Origin: CAZAPG01 sp964486935
Lineage (GTDB): Bacteria; Chloroflexota; Anaerolineae; 4572-78; J111
Direction: 5' to 3'
NCBI GenBank assembly: GCA_964486935.1
Contig: CAZAPG010000008.1
Span: 62,001-126,000 of the forward strand
Length of the DNA stretch: 64,000 nt
Below the pieces are notes generated by a model that was given only the letters and a program-made list of their open reading frames with translations, had not been told where the DNA came from and did not search any database. The position numbers were made by a program, and so were the translations under genes. The stretch's first letter is position 1, and each line of letters starts with the position of its first letter. Shown piece after piece: positions 56,113-64,000 of this stretch.

Positions 56113-58203
56113 ATGTCTTCGCAAACCAATTCTACTCAGTCTGGCATATCGCTTTGGCAGCAAATTTGGATGTTGTTGCCCTGGCCCTGGGAGCTAATTC
56201 CGCTGCTGGGCATTTACCTGTGGGCGTACCGGCAGACCATGCCGCCCGGCATCAGCTCCTGGATTGTCGAAGGTTGGGACTCGGCCATGTTTCAGGTCAC
56301 GGGCAGCTCCTGGGGCGTGCCGCACTCGCCGGGTTATCCGCTCTACACCATTTTGGCTAATATATTTGTGCGAGTTGCCGGCCTGATTCCGGGTTTGGTC
56401 CAGACAACGCCGGTTTGGCGAGTCAGCTTCTTTTCCACATTTACCAGCCTGCTGACTTTAATGCTGGTGTACCTGATTGTGCGCCGGGTAGCGCGCAATC
56501 GGGCGGCGGCTTTTGTGGCCGGCGCCATTTTGGGGTTAAGTTTTATTTTTTGGCGGGCGGCCATCATGGCCGAGGTATACAGCCTGAACGCCTTGATTTT
56601 TGCGCTGGCTTACTGGCTGGCCCTGCTTTGGAATGACGACCGCCGCGACCGCTGGCTGGCGCTGCTGGGGCTGGCGCTGGGCGCGGGCCTGGTTCATCAC
56701 CGTACGGCGCTGATTTTGCCGCCCACCATTGCCCTGTGGGTAACAATAAAACGAGACCGCGCGTTGCCCGCCGCCCAAAACGGGCCGCGCTGGAAAATTA
56801 TTGCCCGGCGCTGGGTTATTTTGGCGGGTTGCTCGCTGGTGCCGCTGCTTACCTATCTTTACCTGCCCTGGGCCGCCCAAAACCGGGTGGGGCAAAGCTG
56901 GATTTACGCCGACGCCTCGGATTGGAACACTTTTTGGTTTATTGTGGTTTCCAGAGAGTGGTGGGGCCTGGTGCAAACGCCCAACTCGCTGGCCGGCTGG
57001 GTTGAGCAGCTTGCCGGGCTGTTTCAGCAGCAGGCCGACCAGCTGACCGCCGCCGGGGTCATCGCCGGCATGGCCGGGTTGCTGGCGGCTCGCCGCTATG
57101 TCTGGCTGTTTGGGCCGCCGTTTTTGATGCTGGCCTTTTTTGGCGTGTCGTACCAGGTGCCAGATTTGGATAGCATGCTCATCCCCCTCACGCTGACTCT
57201 TTGCCTTGGCCTGGGCACGTTGCTGGGAATTGTCATCAGGCAGTTGGTGAGCTGGTTCATCAAAACGCTGCGGCTTAAAAATGAGGATTTGCGCGGCGAT
57301 AAGTGGCTCAGCACCACCGCCCGCACCGTTATTGCCGGGGTGCTGCTGCTGGGCGCTTATTTGCTGTTTCGCCCGCTGGCCGAGGATAATTACCACGAGG
57401 TTGATTTAAGCGACGACTGGCAGGCGGTAGATTTGGTTGAGGAAGTGGCGGCCATTGCCGCCGCCGGAACGCCGTTAACAATTATTGGCCAGGATAACAG
57501 CGTGCTGCCCGATTTTATTTACGCCAAAACCGTGTTAAACCAGCCCATCGAGCCGCTCTCGACAACTACTCTCAGCCGGATGCCCGAAGCGGCCAGCGTG
57601 TCGCTGCTGCGAGAGCGTTTTGAGCAGGGGCAACGGGTGCTGGTAGATATTGAAACCATTGATTTGGGTTTTATCCCCTGGCTTAACCGGGCCATCGAAA
57701 CGGGCCGGATTTTTTTGGCGCCCACCGGCCACCCCTATCTATGGGAACTGTTACCCCGCCCATTGATGCAAAAATTGCCCGAAACCGAACCCTGGATAGA
57801 GGTTCCGCCTAACCAGTTTTTGGATGGCCGGGTGTCGATTATTGCTTTTCACCAGCGTATTATCAACAAACGCACCGGCTGCTTTTTACGGCTCACCCTC
57901 TTCTGGCGGGTCGAAGAGCCGCTTGAGCAGAATTATTTCATTGCCGTGCAGCCGCTGGGCGGCGAAACCGTGCTGGATAAAAACGACCACCTGGCCCTGA
58001 TGCGGGGTTATTTGCCGTTTTCTCAAATTCAGCCCGGCGAAATCGCGCGCGATGAGGTGGACCTGCTCATTCGCCAGCCGGTGGCGCTGCCGGGCGTTAT
58101 GCTGGTGGTCAACCTGTATCAGGTGCAGGGTAATAAATTTCCCACTTTTGGCCAGATGACTCTGCCCATTACGGTTGAAGAGAACGCCTGCAACAGACGC
58201 TGA
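56113..58203 (+). CDS. DUF2723 / TMEM260-type membrane mannosyltransferase with C-terminal module
   Basis: 696 residues. EGWDSAMFQVTGSSWGVPHS followed by PGYPLYTILANIFVRV is the DUF2723 signature, a GT-C family whose animal member TMEM260 is a protein O-mannosyltransferase. IMAEVYSLNALIFAL and LVHHRTALILPP are further family marks. Helices extend to ~residue 420. Residues ~582-689 form a diverged array module (LRLTLFWRVEEPLEQNYFIAVQ, QIQPGEIARDEVDL, VVNLYQVQG), showing the module attached to a fifth kind of membrane half, 19 kb from the main array. Sugar and target are unknown. Confidence 0.85.
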   Translation: MSSQTNSTQSGISLWQQIWMLLPWPWELIPLLGIYLWAYRQTMPPGISSWIVEGWDSAMFQVTGSSWGVPHSPGYPLYTILANIFVRVAGLIPGLVQTTPVWRVSFFSTFTSLLTLMLVYLIVRRVARNRAAAFVAGAILGLSFIFWRAAIMAEVYSLNALIFALAYWLALLWNDDRRDRWLALLGLALGAGLVHHRTALILPPTIALWVTIKRDRALPAAQNGPRWKIIARRWVILAGCSLVPLLTYLYLPWAAQNRVGQSWIYADASDWNTFWFIVVSREWWGLVQTPNSLAGWVEQLAGLFQQQADQLTAAGVIAGMAGLLAARRYVWLFGPPFLMLAFFGVSYQVPDLDSMLIPLTLTLCLGLGTLLGIVIRQLVSWFIKTLRLKNEDLRGDKWLSTTARTVIAGVLLLGAYLLFRPLAEDNYHEVDLSDDWQAVDLVEEVAAIAAAGTPLTIIGQDNSVLPDFIYAKTVLNQPIEPLSTTTLSRMPEAASVSLLRERFEQGQRVLVDIETIDLGFIPWLNRAIETGRIFLAPTGHPYLWELLPRPLMQKLPETEPWIEVPPNQFLDGRVSIIAFHQRIINKRTGCFLRLTLFWRVEEPLEQNYFIAVQPLGGETVLDKNDHLALMRGYLPFSQIQPGEIARDEVDLLIRQPVALPGVMLVVNLYQVQGNKFPTFGQMTLPITVEENACNRR

Positions 58204-58223
58204 AATTATCGGGAGGATTTTAG

Positions 58224-58859
58224 GTGCAGATTACGCTAAACCGGCCAGATGGTTTGCATATTTTAGCCAGGGCAACCGTGTCGCAATTAACCCAGGCGCA
58301 GGCGCTGCTGATGTTTGCCAATGGGTTGATTGCGACCGCCCTCAAAGAGTGTAACTTAAACGCCGGCTGGACTCTGGCCGACGCCCTGCATCATGTTGGC
58401 ACGCCGGCTGCCCACCCCTTGCTCACGGCTCTGCTGGCCCTTGATGCCGAAGTAAGCGCGGTGATTGAAGATGAAACCCGGGTGTGGCCGCTGCCCGGCT
58501 TTTTAAGTTACCGTAGCCGCCTGCCCCTTGATAAATACCCGTTGAGCACCTTGCGCCTGCCGCCCCTTAATGCCGGTGGGCACTATCTGTTAGACTCCGC
58601 CGCTGCCGGCCAATACCTGGCCGCGCGGATTGACCTGCACCCCCGCTTAAAAGTGGCCGGGCATGTGCGGCTTGCCGCCGGCGGCTCGACCCGCATACCG
58701 CAGCGGCTGATAGCCGCCGAGCATCGCCTGGATAGACAAATGTTAGATGAGGCATTAATAGAAGCCGCCGTGGCTGCGGGCAGCGGGGCGCTGGCCCCGC
58801 CCCTGTCGGACGCCGAGCAGTCAAAATTAATTGAAATGTTGCGGGGGTTGGTTGCCTAA
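58224..58859 (+). CDS. protein resembling part of the molybdopterin-dehydrogenase FAD-binding fold
   Basis: 211 residues from GTG 58224, supported by GGGAGG ahead. LLTALLALDAEVSAVIEDET, LPGFLSYRSRLPLDKYPLST and KVAGHVRLAAGGSTRIPQRL resemble the C-terminal half of FAD-binding subunits of xanthine dehydrogenase-like enzymes, but the N-terminal FAD loop (GGT type) is absent and no molybdenum subunit is nearby. It may be a degenerate homolog with another job. Its stop overlaps that of the convergent methyltransferase (CTAA). I am not sure of this assignment. Confidence 0.55.
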   Translation: MQITLNRPDGLHILARATVSQLTQAQALLMFANGLIATALKECNLNAGWTLADALHHVGTPAAHPLLTALLALDAEVSAVIEDETRVWPLPGFLSYRSRLPLDKYPLSTLRLPPLNAGGHYLLDSAAAGQYLAARIDLHPRLKVAGHVRLAAGGSTRIPQRLIAAEHRLDRQMLDEALIEAAVAAGSGALAPPLSDAEQSKLIEMLRGLVA

Positions 58860-59956
58860 ACGTTGGCCGCTTTACGGCGAACCGTCTCGCGCAGCGTGTC
58901 GATAACCACTTTGCCGCCGGTTTGGGGGTCAAGATAGTACCACTGTTCCCAGCCGTTGCACGGCCCTTTTTGAATGGCCTTGCCCACCTGATGGATGGAG
59001 CCGGTGATGCCATTGTGTTTTAACTGGCCGTTAGCCAGCACGGTGGCGGTAACTTCCCCTTTTTGCCCAAAATAAAGCGTTTGACCCGGTTTCAACAGCC
59101 CTTGCTCCAGCAGCGCGCCAAACGGAACGCGAGGCCGTTCTCGCTTGCCGGGGAAGGTATACAACTCTTTGGCAAACGGTTCCGGCTCAATGGCGTCGAG
59201 CCGTTTTTGGGCAATTTTTACATAGCGTAATTCCTGCTCAATGCCTATCCAGGCGCGGTGCAGTTTTTTAGCTGCGGCGCCGGTGGTGCCGGTGCCAAAA
59301 AATGGGTCAAGCACCACATCTCCAGGGTTGGTGCTGGCCTGAATCACTCGATGGAGCAGGGCCTCGGGTTTTTGGGTGGTGTGGGCTTTTTGGCCGTTGC
59401 CGTTTTTAATGCGCTCTTTGCCGTTGCAAACCGGCAGTTCCCAATCGCTGCGCATTTGCAGCCCGCCGTTGAGCGATTTCATCACCTGGTAATTAAAGGT
59501 GTAGCGCTGGCCTTTTATTTTTTGCGCCCAGAGCAGAGTTTCGTGGGCGTTGGTAAAGCGCACCCCGCGAAAGTTGGGCATGGGGTTGGTTTTTACCCAA
59601 ACCACGTCGTTAAGAATCCAGTAGCCCAAATCCATTAAAATGCTGCCCACCCGGTAAATGTTGTGGTAGCTGCCAATTACCCAGATGACGCCGGTATCTT
59701 TGAGCACCCGGCGGCAGGCCGCCAGCCAGTTGCGGGTAAAGCGGTCGTATTCGGCAAAGCTGGCAAACTGGTCCCAGGCATCGTTGACGGCCTCTACTCT
59801 GGTTTGGTTGGGCCGCCATAGCTCCTGCTGCAATTGAAGGTTGTAAGGCGGGTCGGCAAAGATAATGTCTACCGATTTTTCCGGCAGCGTTGCCAGCACT
59901 TCGATACAATCTCCATGAATAACTTGGTTGAGCGGCAGGGCTGAATTGTCCACCAA
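58856..59956 (-). CDS. CcrM-like beta-class DNA methyltransferase with RAMA-like tail
   Basis: 366 residues. Catalytic motif IV DPPYNLQLQQ appears early (~35) with SAM-binding motif I later (DPFFGTGTTGAAAKK, ~243), the beta-class order. QKPEALLHRVIQASTNPGD and the preceding TNAHETLLWAQK also match CcrM/M.HinfI-like adenine methyltransferases. Residues ~290-355 (FGALLEQGLLKPGQTLYFG, GSIHQVGKAIQKGPCNGWEQ) look like the RAMA domain of CcrM. CcrM methylates GANTC in Alphaproteobacteria. No restriction gene lies beside it, so it is likely an orphan with a regulatory role. Recognition site here is unknown. It is followed by gdhA on the same strand. Confidence 0.88.
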   Translation of the reverse strand: MVDNSALPLNQVIHGDCIEVLATLPEKSVDIIFADPPYNLQLQQELWRPNQTRVEAVNDAWDQFASFAEYDRFTRNWLAACRRVLKDTGVIWVIGSYHNIYRVGSILMDLGYWILNDVVWVKTNPMPNFRGVRFTNAHETLLWAQKIKGQRYTFNYQVMKSLNGGLQMRSDWELPVCNGKERIKNGNGQKAHTTQKPEALLHRVIQASTNPGDVVLDPFFGTGTTGAAAKKLHRAWIGIEQELRYVKIAQKRLDAIEPEPFAKELYTFPGKRERPRVPFGALLEQGLLKPGQTLYFGQKGEVTATVLANGQLKHNGITGSIHQVGKAIQKGPCNGWEQWYYLDPQTGGKVVIDTLRETVRRKAANV

Positions 59957-59979
59957 AATCTCCGGATTGGGTTTGAATT

Positions 59980-61302
59980 TTATGGGAAGAGGCCGCGTTG
60001 TTCAACGGCTTCGGCCACGCGGGTAACGCCCAGCATAAAAGCGCCCTGGCGCAGGGTAACGTTGCGATGGTCGCTAAAATCAGAAACCTGTCTGAAGGCG
60101 TTATCCAAAAAGCGGCGCAGGTTTTTGCGTACTTCGTCAATATTCCAGGGAAAGGCTTGTAGCCCTTGCACCCATTCAAAATAGCTGACGGTCACGCCGC
60201 CGGCATTTGCCAGAATATCGGGCGCAACAATAATGCCCCGGGCTGCCAGAATTTTATCGGCGGTGGAGCTGGTGGGGCCGTTAGCGCCTTCTACAATTAA
60301 TTTGGCCCGGATGTGGTCGGCGTTAAGCGAGGTAATCTGGTCCTCTAGCGCGGCGGGAATGAGCACGTCGCATTCCAGGGTGAGCAACTCTTCATTGCTG
60401 ATTTTTTCAACACCGGGTGGGCTGTAGCCTTCAAGCGTGCGGGTGGGCGAGGTTTTGGTATAGGCCAGCATCCCTTCGACATCCAGGCCGTTGGGGTTGT
60501 AATAGCCGCCGGACACATCGCTAATGGCAATAATTTTGCAGCCGTCGTGGGCCAGGTAATGGGCGGCCCAGTAGCCAACTTTGCCAAAGCCCTGCACCAC
60601 CACCGTTGCCCCCTCGATGGGGATGTTTTGGCGCTTCATGCTGCTTTCGGCAATTATGGCGACTCCCAGGCCGGTGGCGTCGGCGCGGCCCAGGCTGCCG
60701 CCCAGGTTGATGGGCTTGCCGGTTACAATTTCTTGACTGGCTTCGCCTTTGAGCATACTAAAGGTATCGCTCATCCAGGCCATGGTGCGCTCGTCGGTGT
60801 TGATGTCGGGCGCAGGGATATCTTTTTTGGGGCCGATAATTGGCATAATGGCGTAAGTATAGCGACGCGTCAGGCGGCGCAGCTCTTTTTCTGAAAGGGT
60901 GTTGGGGCTAACGCAAATACCGCCTTTAGCGCCGCCGTAGGGCAGGTCGAGCACGGCGCACTTCCAGGTCATCAACTGGGCCAGGGCAGTTACTTCTTCA
61001 ATGGTAACATCGGCGTGGTAGCGAACGCCGCCTTTGCACGGCCCGCGCACGCTGGTGTGCTGCACCCGGTAGCCGGTGTAAACTTCTATGTCGCCCTCGT
61101 CGGTTTCAATGGGCACGGCCACGGTGAGCGAGCGCTCGCAGGTGCGTAAAATACGGTGAATGTTGGGGTTAAGGTTTAGCCGCTCGGCAGCGTCATCCAA
61201 ATGGTTCAGCGCCGAGTAGAGCATGCGCATTCCCGGCGAGTCTTGAATGGTGGCTTTAAATTCGGGACCCTCTCTTGATACGGGTGGAGCGAGTGTTGTC
61301 AT
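59980..61302 (-). CDS. gdhA: glutamate dehydrogenase
   Basis: 440 residues, the normal length. GPCKGGVRYHADVTIEEVTA and LPYGGAKGGICVSP (catalytic Lys) lie in the dimerisation domain, then PAPDINTDERTMAWMSDTFS, and VVQGFGKVGYWAAHYLAHDG is the Rossmann NAD(P) fold. It interconverts glutamate and 2-oxoglutarate plus ammonia. GAAAGGA precedes ATG 61302. Cofactor preference cannot be settled from sequence alone. Confidence 0.95.
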   Translation of the reverse strand: MTTLAPPVSREGPEFKATIQDSPGMRMLYSALNHLDDAAERLNLNPNIHRILRTCERSLTVAVPIETDEGDIEVYTGYRVQHTSVRGPCKGGVRYHADVTIEEVTALAQLMTWKCAVLDLPYGGAKGGICVSPNTLSEKELRRLTRRYTYAIMPIIGPKKDIPAPDINTDERTMAWMSDTFSMLKGEASQEIVTGKPINLGGSLGRADATGLGVAIIAESSMKRQNIPIEGATVVVQGFGKVGYWAAHYLAHDGCKIIAISDVSGGYYNPNGLDVEGMLAYTKTSPTRTLEGYSPPGVEKISNEELLTLECDVLIPAALEDQITSLNADHIRAKLIVEGANGPTSSTADKILAARGIIVAPDILANAGGVTVSYFEWVQGLQAFPWNIDEVRKNLRRFLDNAFRQVSDFSDHRNVTLRQGAFMLGVTRVAEAVEQRGLFP

Positions 61303-61351
61303 GGTTTAAGTCCTTTCAAACTCCATTGTTTGCAGGCAAGGCGTTAAAATC

Positions 61352-61379
61352 AGTATACCATACGCCAGTGTTATGTCAA
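61352..61379 (-). promoter_or_regulatory. promoter of gdhA with extended -10
   Basis: On the minus strand TTGACA (61379-61374), 16 bases, TATACT (61357-61352) preceded by TGG. The -35 is an exact match. Confidence 0.75.
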
Positions 61380-61517
61380 CAAAAAACCTGGGCAATATCA
61401 CGGCTGGCCTGTCGCTGCAAGTTTTTTATAGATATTTAACTAACATACTATATTTTGTAGTTTCAAAAATTTACTGCACAATATCTAGTAGCTTTAAGGG
61501 TTTATGTAAACTGTGTC

Positions 61518-61545
61518 TTGCCAACCATTTGAATTGTGGTATAAT
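61518..61545 (+). promoter_or_regulatory. promoter of the TPR gene with extended -10
   Basis: TTGCCA (61518-61523), 16 bases, TATAAT (61540-61545) preceded by TGG, 47 bases before ATG 61592. The rest of the 289-base divergent gap is AT-rich without other structure seen. Confidence 0.7.
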
Positions 61546-61591
61546 GTTATGGTAAACCGTTATTGTAAACACCAACAAAACGGGGGGATTT

Positions 61592-63010
61592 ATGGCAGCC
61601 ACTCTAGAACTGGCAATCTCTGCCATCCGTTCGGGTCGCAAAGAAGAAGGCCGACAGTTACTAAACCTGCTAATTCAGCAAAACCCCAATAATGATAAAG
61701 CCTGGCTGTGGATGAGCAGCGTGGTTGATACCGATGAGCAGCGCGCTCGCTGTTTGTACCACGTGCTGGCCATCGACCCCAACAGCGAAATTGCCCGCAA
61801 GGGGTTGCAGCTTTTGGGCATTGTCGTTTCCGACTCCCGGCCTGTAAAAATTCCCCGAGACTCCCAACCCATCCCCATTCCCAAACCCAGCGACCCGCAA
61901 GAGCGGCGTCCATTTTTAATTGACCCGCAAGCCATTGCCAATGAATTGCCCTTTACGCCGGTATCAAAACCGGTGCAGGCTTCGCCCTCGGTTTTGGCCA
62001 TAGATGTTGAAAAGGTAGCCGACAAGCCGCCCCATCCCTCGGAGCCGGTTCCGGTTGCAAATTCTACCCAAACTCAAAAAATGCCTGAGCCGGGGCAACC
62101 TGTTTCCGGGTTTGGCCTACCAGCCCAGCCCTCAAAAGAAACAGATACCCAACCTCTGCCGGAAAACCGCCCCTCGGAGCCGGTTCCCGCGCAGCCGGTC
62201 TTGCCTGCTTTTTCGCCGGCGCAACATCCATCGGAGCCGACGCCGCTGGAAGGTTTGCAGCAACCCGGCCAGCCTCAGCCAACGGCCTCGCTGCAACCCT
62301 GGCCGCCGCAGCAACCGGCCGGCCCCGGCGGGCAGGTACCAGATTCAAGGCCGTATCAGCCTTATCAGGGGGCGCAGCCGGTGCAATTCAATCCGCAGCA
62401 GCCCTTCGGCAATCCGCCCAGCGAGACTCGCCCCTCTCAGCCGGTGCCGGTAGTGGGACACAACCAGTGGCCCTATTACCCCGGCCAGCCGCAAATGTTT
62501 CCGCAGCATGCCGACCCAACGCTGGGGATGCCTTACCAGCCGCAAGCTCAAAATCCGTCTCAGCCGGTCTCGTCTATTCATTCCAGTTCAACACTGGGCA
62601 TGCCGCCTCAATTTCAGAGCGGCTACGGCCAGAACCCTTCGGAGCCGGCGCCGGTCATTCATTCCCAAAACACCCTGGGGATGAGTCCATACGGGCAAAG
62701 CTATATGCCGTTTAGCCCCAGCTTTCACTCCAGCGCTACCACTATGATGCCCGGCATGTCCGAAGCCGAAGCCAGAGCGCGGCTGGCCAGCAGCCAGGGG
62801 ATTCCGGCTGCCAATCCTGCGGCCATGCCGCTCCAAAATGCGGCTTCACCCAAAGCATCCAGGCGGGTATACCAGGATGTTGACGAGGATGAAGAGGGCG
62901 ACGATGAAGGCGTCAACATTTTGGCGGTCATCATTTTTGGCACGCTTTCGGTAACGGCGTTGGGTGGCCTGGGCATGTTAATTTTGCTGATGTTTACCAC
63001 CCCGGCTTAA
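61592..63010 (+). CDS. TPR protein with proline/glutamine-rich repeats and C-terminal tail anchor
   Basis: 472 residues. Residues ~1-75 are a TPR-like helical domain (LELAISAIRSGRKEEGRQLL, QNPNNDKAWLWMSSVV). About 300 residues of P/Q/S-rich sequence follow, with a recurring (P)SEPVPV motif (about six variants, e.g. HPSEPVPV, RPSEPVPA, NPSEPAPV) and three TLGM motifs. An acidic patch (DVDEDEEGDDEG) precedes a single C-terminal hydrophobic segment (ILAVIIFGTLSVTALGGLGM), which would anchor it with the TPR inside. Function unknown; scaffold-like by architecture. Confidence 0.85.
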   Translation: MAATLELAISAIRSGRKEEGRQLLNLLIQQNPNNDKAWLWMSSVVDTDEQRARCLYHVLAIDPNSEIARKGLQLLGIVVSDSRPVKIPRDSQPIPIPKPSDPQERRPFLIDPQAIANELPFTPVSKPVQASPSVLAIDVEKVADKPPHPSEPVPVANSTQTQKMPEPGQPVSGFGLPAQPSKETDTQPLPENRPSEPVPAQPVLPAFSPAQHPSEPTPLEGLQQPGQPQPTASLQPWPPQQPAGPGGQVPDSRPYQPYQGAQPVQFNPQQPFGNPPSETRPSQPVPVVGHNQWPYYPGQPQMFPQHADPTLGMPYQPQAQNPSQPVSSIHSSSTLGMPPQFQSGYGQNPSEPAPVIHSQNTLGMSPYGQSYMPFSPSFHSSATTMMPGMSEAEARARLASSQGIPAANPAAMPLQNAASPKASRRVYQDVDEDEEGDDEGVNILAVIIFGTLSVTALGGLGMLILLMFTTPA

Positions 63011-63021
63011 GGCAATTTGCG

Positions 63022-63279
63022 CTAGGCGACTAATTCCTCTCGCCAGGCGCGTTTTAGCCGCCACACTAAATCCTTGCGCGAAAGCAAAATTTCAAAACGG
63101 TCGCCGTTGCCAGCTTCTACCAGAATGTGCCGGCCATCTTCCTCTTCCCACTGCCGCCCTATTGCCGTGAGAATGTACCCGTTTCCCTGCCAGGATAAAC
63201 TTTTGGGCGTGGTCTGTCCGTTCTGGTCAATCAGGGCGGTAACGGTGATAACCTCATCAAAAAATTCTGTGTTGGCCAT
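63022..63279 (-). CDS. small hypothetical protein
   Basis: 85 residues, family not recognised. It is mostly beta-like with a central tryptophan motif (SLSWQGNGYILTAIGRQWEE) and a basic end (DLVWRLKRAWREEL). No transmembrane segment. Good codon use and start ATG 63279 support a real gene. It is divergent from the last gene, with the palindrome at 63296 between them. Confidence 0.7.
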   Translation of the reverse strand: MANTEFFDEVITVTALIDQNGQTTPKSLSWQGNGYILTAIGRQWEEEDGRHILVEAGNGDRFEILLSRKDLVWRLKRAWREELVA

Positions 63280-63295
63280 ATCTCTTCACTTTTGA

Positions 63296-63332
63296 GGCGC
63301 GGTCTAAAATTTTCAAAATTTTAGCGCGCGCC
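63296..63332. promoter_or_regulatory. long palindrome between divergent genes
   Basis: 18-base arms on either side of a single C at 63314, with two mismatches. The inner part CTAAAATTTT/AAAATTTTAG is exact and the outer GGCGCG/CGCGCC is GC-rich. It could be a shared operator or a terminator-like hairpin. Confidence 0.5.
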
Positions 63333-63361
63333 TGGCTTCTTGTTCAAGTAGATGAGTTTAT

Positions 63362-63367
63362 TATAAT
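63362..63367 (+). promoter_or_regulatory. consensus -10 box for the last gene
   Basis: Exact TATAAT; the best -35 candidate (TTGTTC at 63340) is poor. Confidence 0.4.
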
Positions 63368-63415
63368 ACATTGTGGTCGCTTTGCCCCCATTTTGCAAGA
63401 GGTGAATGTTTTTGA

Positions 63416-64000
63416 CAACGGATTTGAAGCGCAAGCTGGCAGTTGGGTTTGGATTGGGCCTTTTGGTGTTTGTGGGGTTGGCTTTGTATGGCGATATCCA
63501 GGAAATGCGCCGGTTGCTGCAAACCTTCCAGTGGCGTTTGCTTCCGGCCATTTTAGGGTTGACTGTTTTTAATTACCTGCTGCGGGGCCTGCGATTTCAC
63601 TACTATTTGGGGCAGGTGGGGGTCAATAACATCAGTTTATGGACCAGCCTGCGGGTTTTCATCGGCGGCTTTTCGCTATCGTTGACCCCCGGCAAATTGG
63701 GCGAGTTCATCCGGTTGTTGTGGCTCAAAAATCTGGCCGGGGCCGACCCGGCTATTGCCGCCCCTTCCATTATTGTGGACCGGATTATTGATGGCCTGGC
63801 GATGGCTATGTTGGCCTCGCTGGGCGCGCTGGCCTATCCCCGCTATTGGCCGGTGGTGGCGGTTATGTTTGTCATCTTAATTAGCGCCGTGGTTGTGGTG
63901 CAGTTTCGCCCGCTGGCGGAGTGGCTGCTAAACCTGGGCGAGCGGCTGCCGGTGGTCAGCAAATTTGTGCATCATTTTCACGACTTGTATGAAAGCGCCT
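63416..64000 (+). CDS. LPG-synthase / AglD-like integral membrane protein (C-terminus beyond window)
   Basis: 195 codons are open to the window end without a stop. The protein starts MFLTTDLKRKLAVG with several hydrophobic helices. The segment SLTPGKLGEFIRLLWLKN followed by PSIIVDRIIDGLAMAML is the signature of the lysylphosphatidylglycerol synthase transmembrane region (UPF0104; also archaeal AglD-like proteins linked to lipid-linked glycans). The start is uncertain: AGAGGTGA lies too close to ATG 63416 and fits TTG 63422 better. Its role is unknown. It may connect to the polyprenyl-linked sugar pathway, by inference. Confidence 0.85.

Noticed and set aside
56536..57396. 286-residue minus-strand ORF
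   Set aside because: Shadow of the DUF2723 gene with biased Q/P/R composition.
58224..58859. Complete xanthine dehydrogenase FAD subunit
   Set aside because: The N-terminal FAD-binding loop and partner subunits are missing, so only a partial resemblance is claimed.

Overview
The window looks like the chromosome of a GC-rich, probably uncultured Chloroflexota bacterium (Anaerolineae-like). This rests on gene content rather than a marker gene: giant arrays of GT-C membrane glycosyltransferases with C-terminal beta-sandwich domains, a topoisomerase I with an N-terminal zinc ribbon, a TPR protein with a tail anchor, and sigma70-type promoters with extended -10 boxes. No rRNA, tRNA, CRISPR array, phage gene or transposase was found.

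Region 1 (1-38.5 kb) is a surface-glycan region. It opens with a CotH-kinase/lamin-tail protein on the minus strand (runs off the left edge). Then come twelve large polytopic GT-C type proteins (mostly GT39/ArnT-like, plus DUF2079-like, DUF2298-like and an unassigned pair). Two SGNH/AlgX-like hydrolases or O-acyltransferases follow. Most of the GT-C proteins end in one to three copies of the same ~110-residue module; two carry a second module type instead. The coding sequences are studded with 7-bp-period tandem repeats and a ~30-bp palindromic element, inserted in frame in loops or at protein ends. A GT2 polyprenyl-phosphate sugar synthase (38.7 kb) closes the region and could supply lipid-linked donor sugar.

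Region 2 (39.5-56 kb) is mostly housekeeping: folK, a transferred-looking CgeB-like glycosyltransferase, folP, a membrane-tethered LuxR-Kelch regulator, ffh-rpsP-khpA-rimM, a dprA split into two reading frames, manC (GDP-mannose supply), topA, an Xaa-Pro peptidase, a two-TM protein and an HD-domain dGTPase. Three copies of a 100-119 bp MITE-like element lie here in intergenic DNA, two flanked by exact 8-9 bp target duplications.

Region 3 (56-64 kb) holds a DUF2723/TMEM260-type mannosyltransferase with the same C-terminal module, a partial molybdopterin-dehydrogenase-FAD-like protein, a CcrM-like DNA methyltransferase with a RAMA-like tail, gdhA, a TPR/proline-rich tail-anchored protein, a small unknown, and the start of an LPG-synthase/AglD-like membrane protein.

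Working model (inference): ManC makes GDP-mannose, the GT2 enzyme charges a polyprenyl phosphate, the GT-C array transfers sugars outside the membrane with its C-terminal modules facing the envelope, and SGNH and CotH-type proteins further modify the surface polymer.
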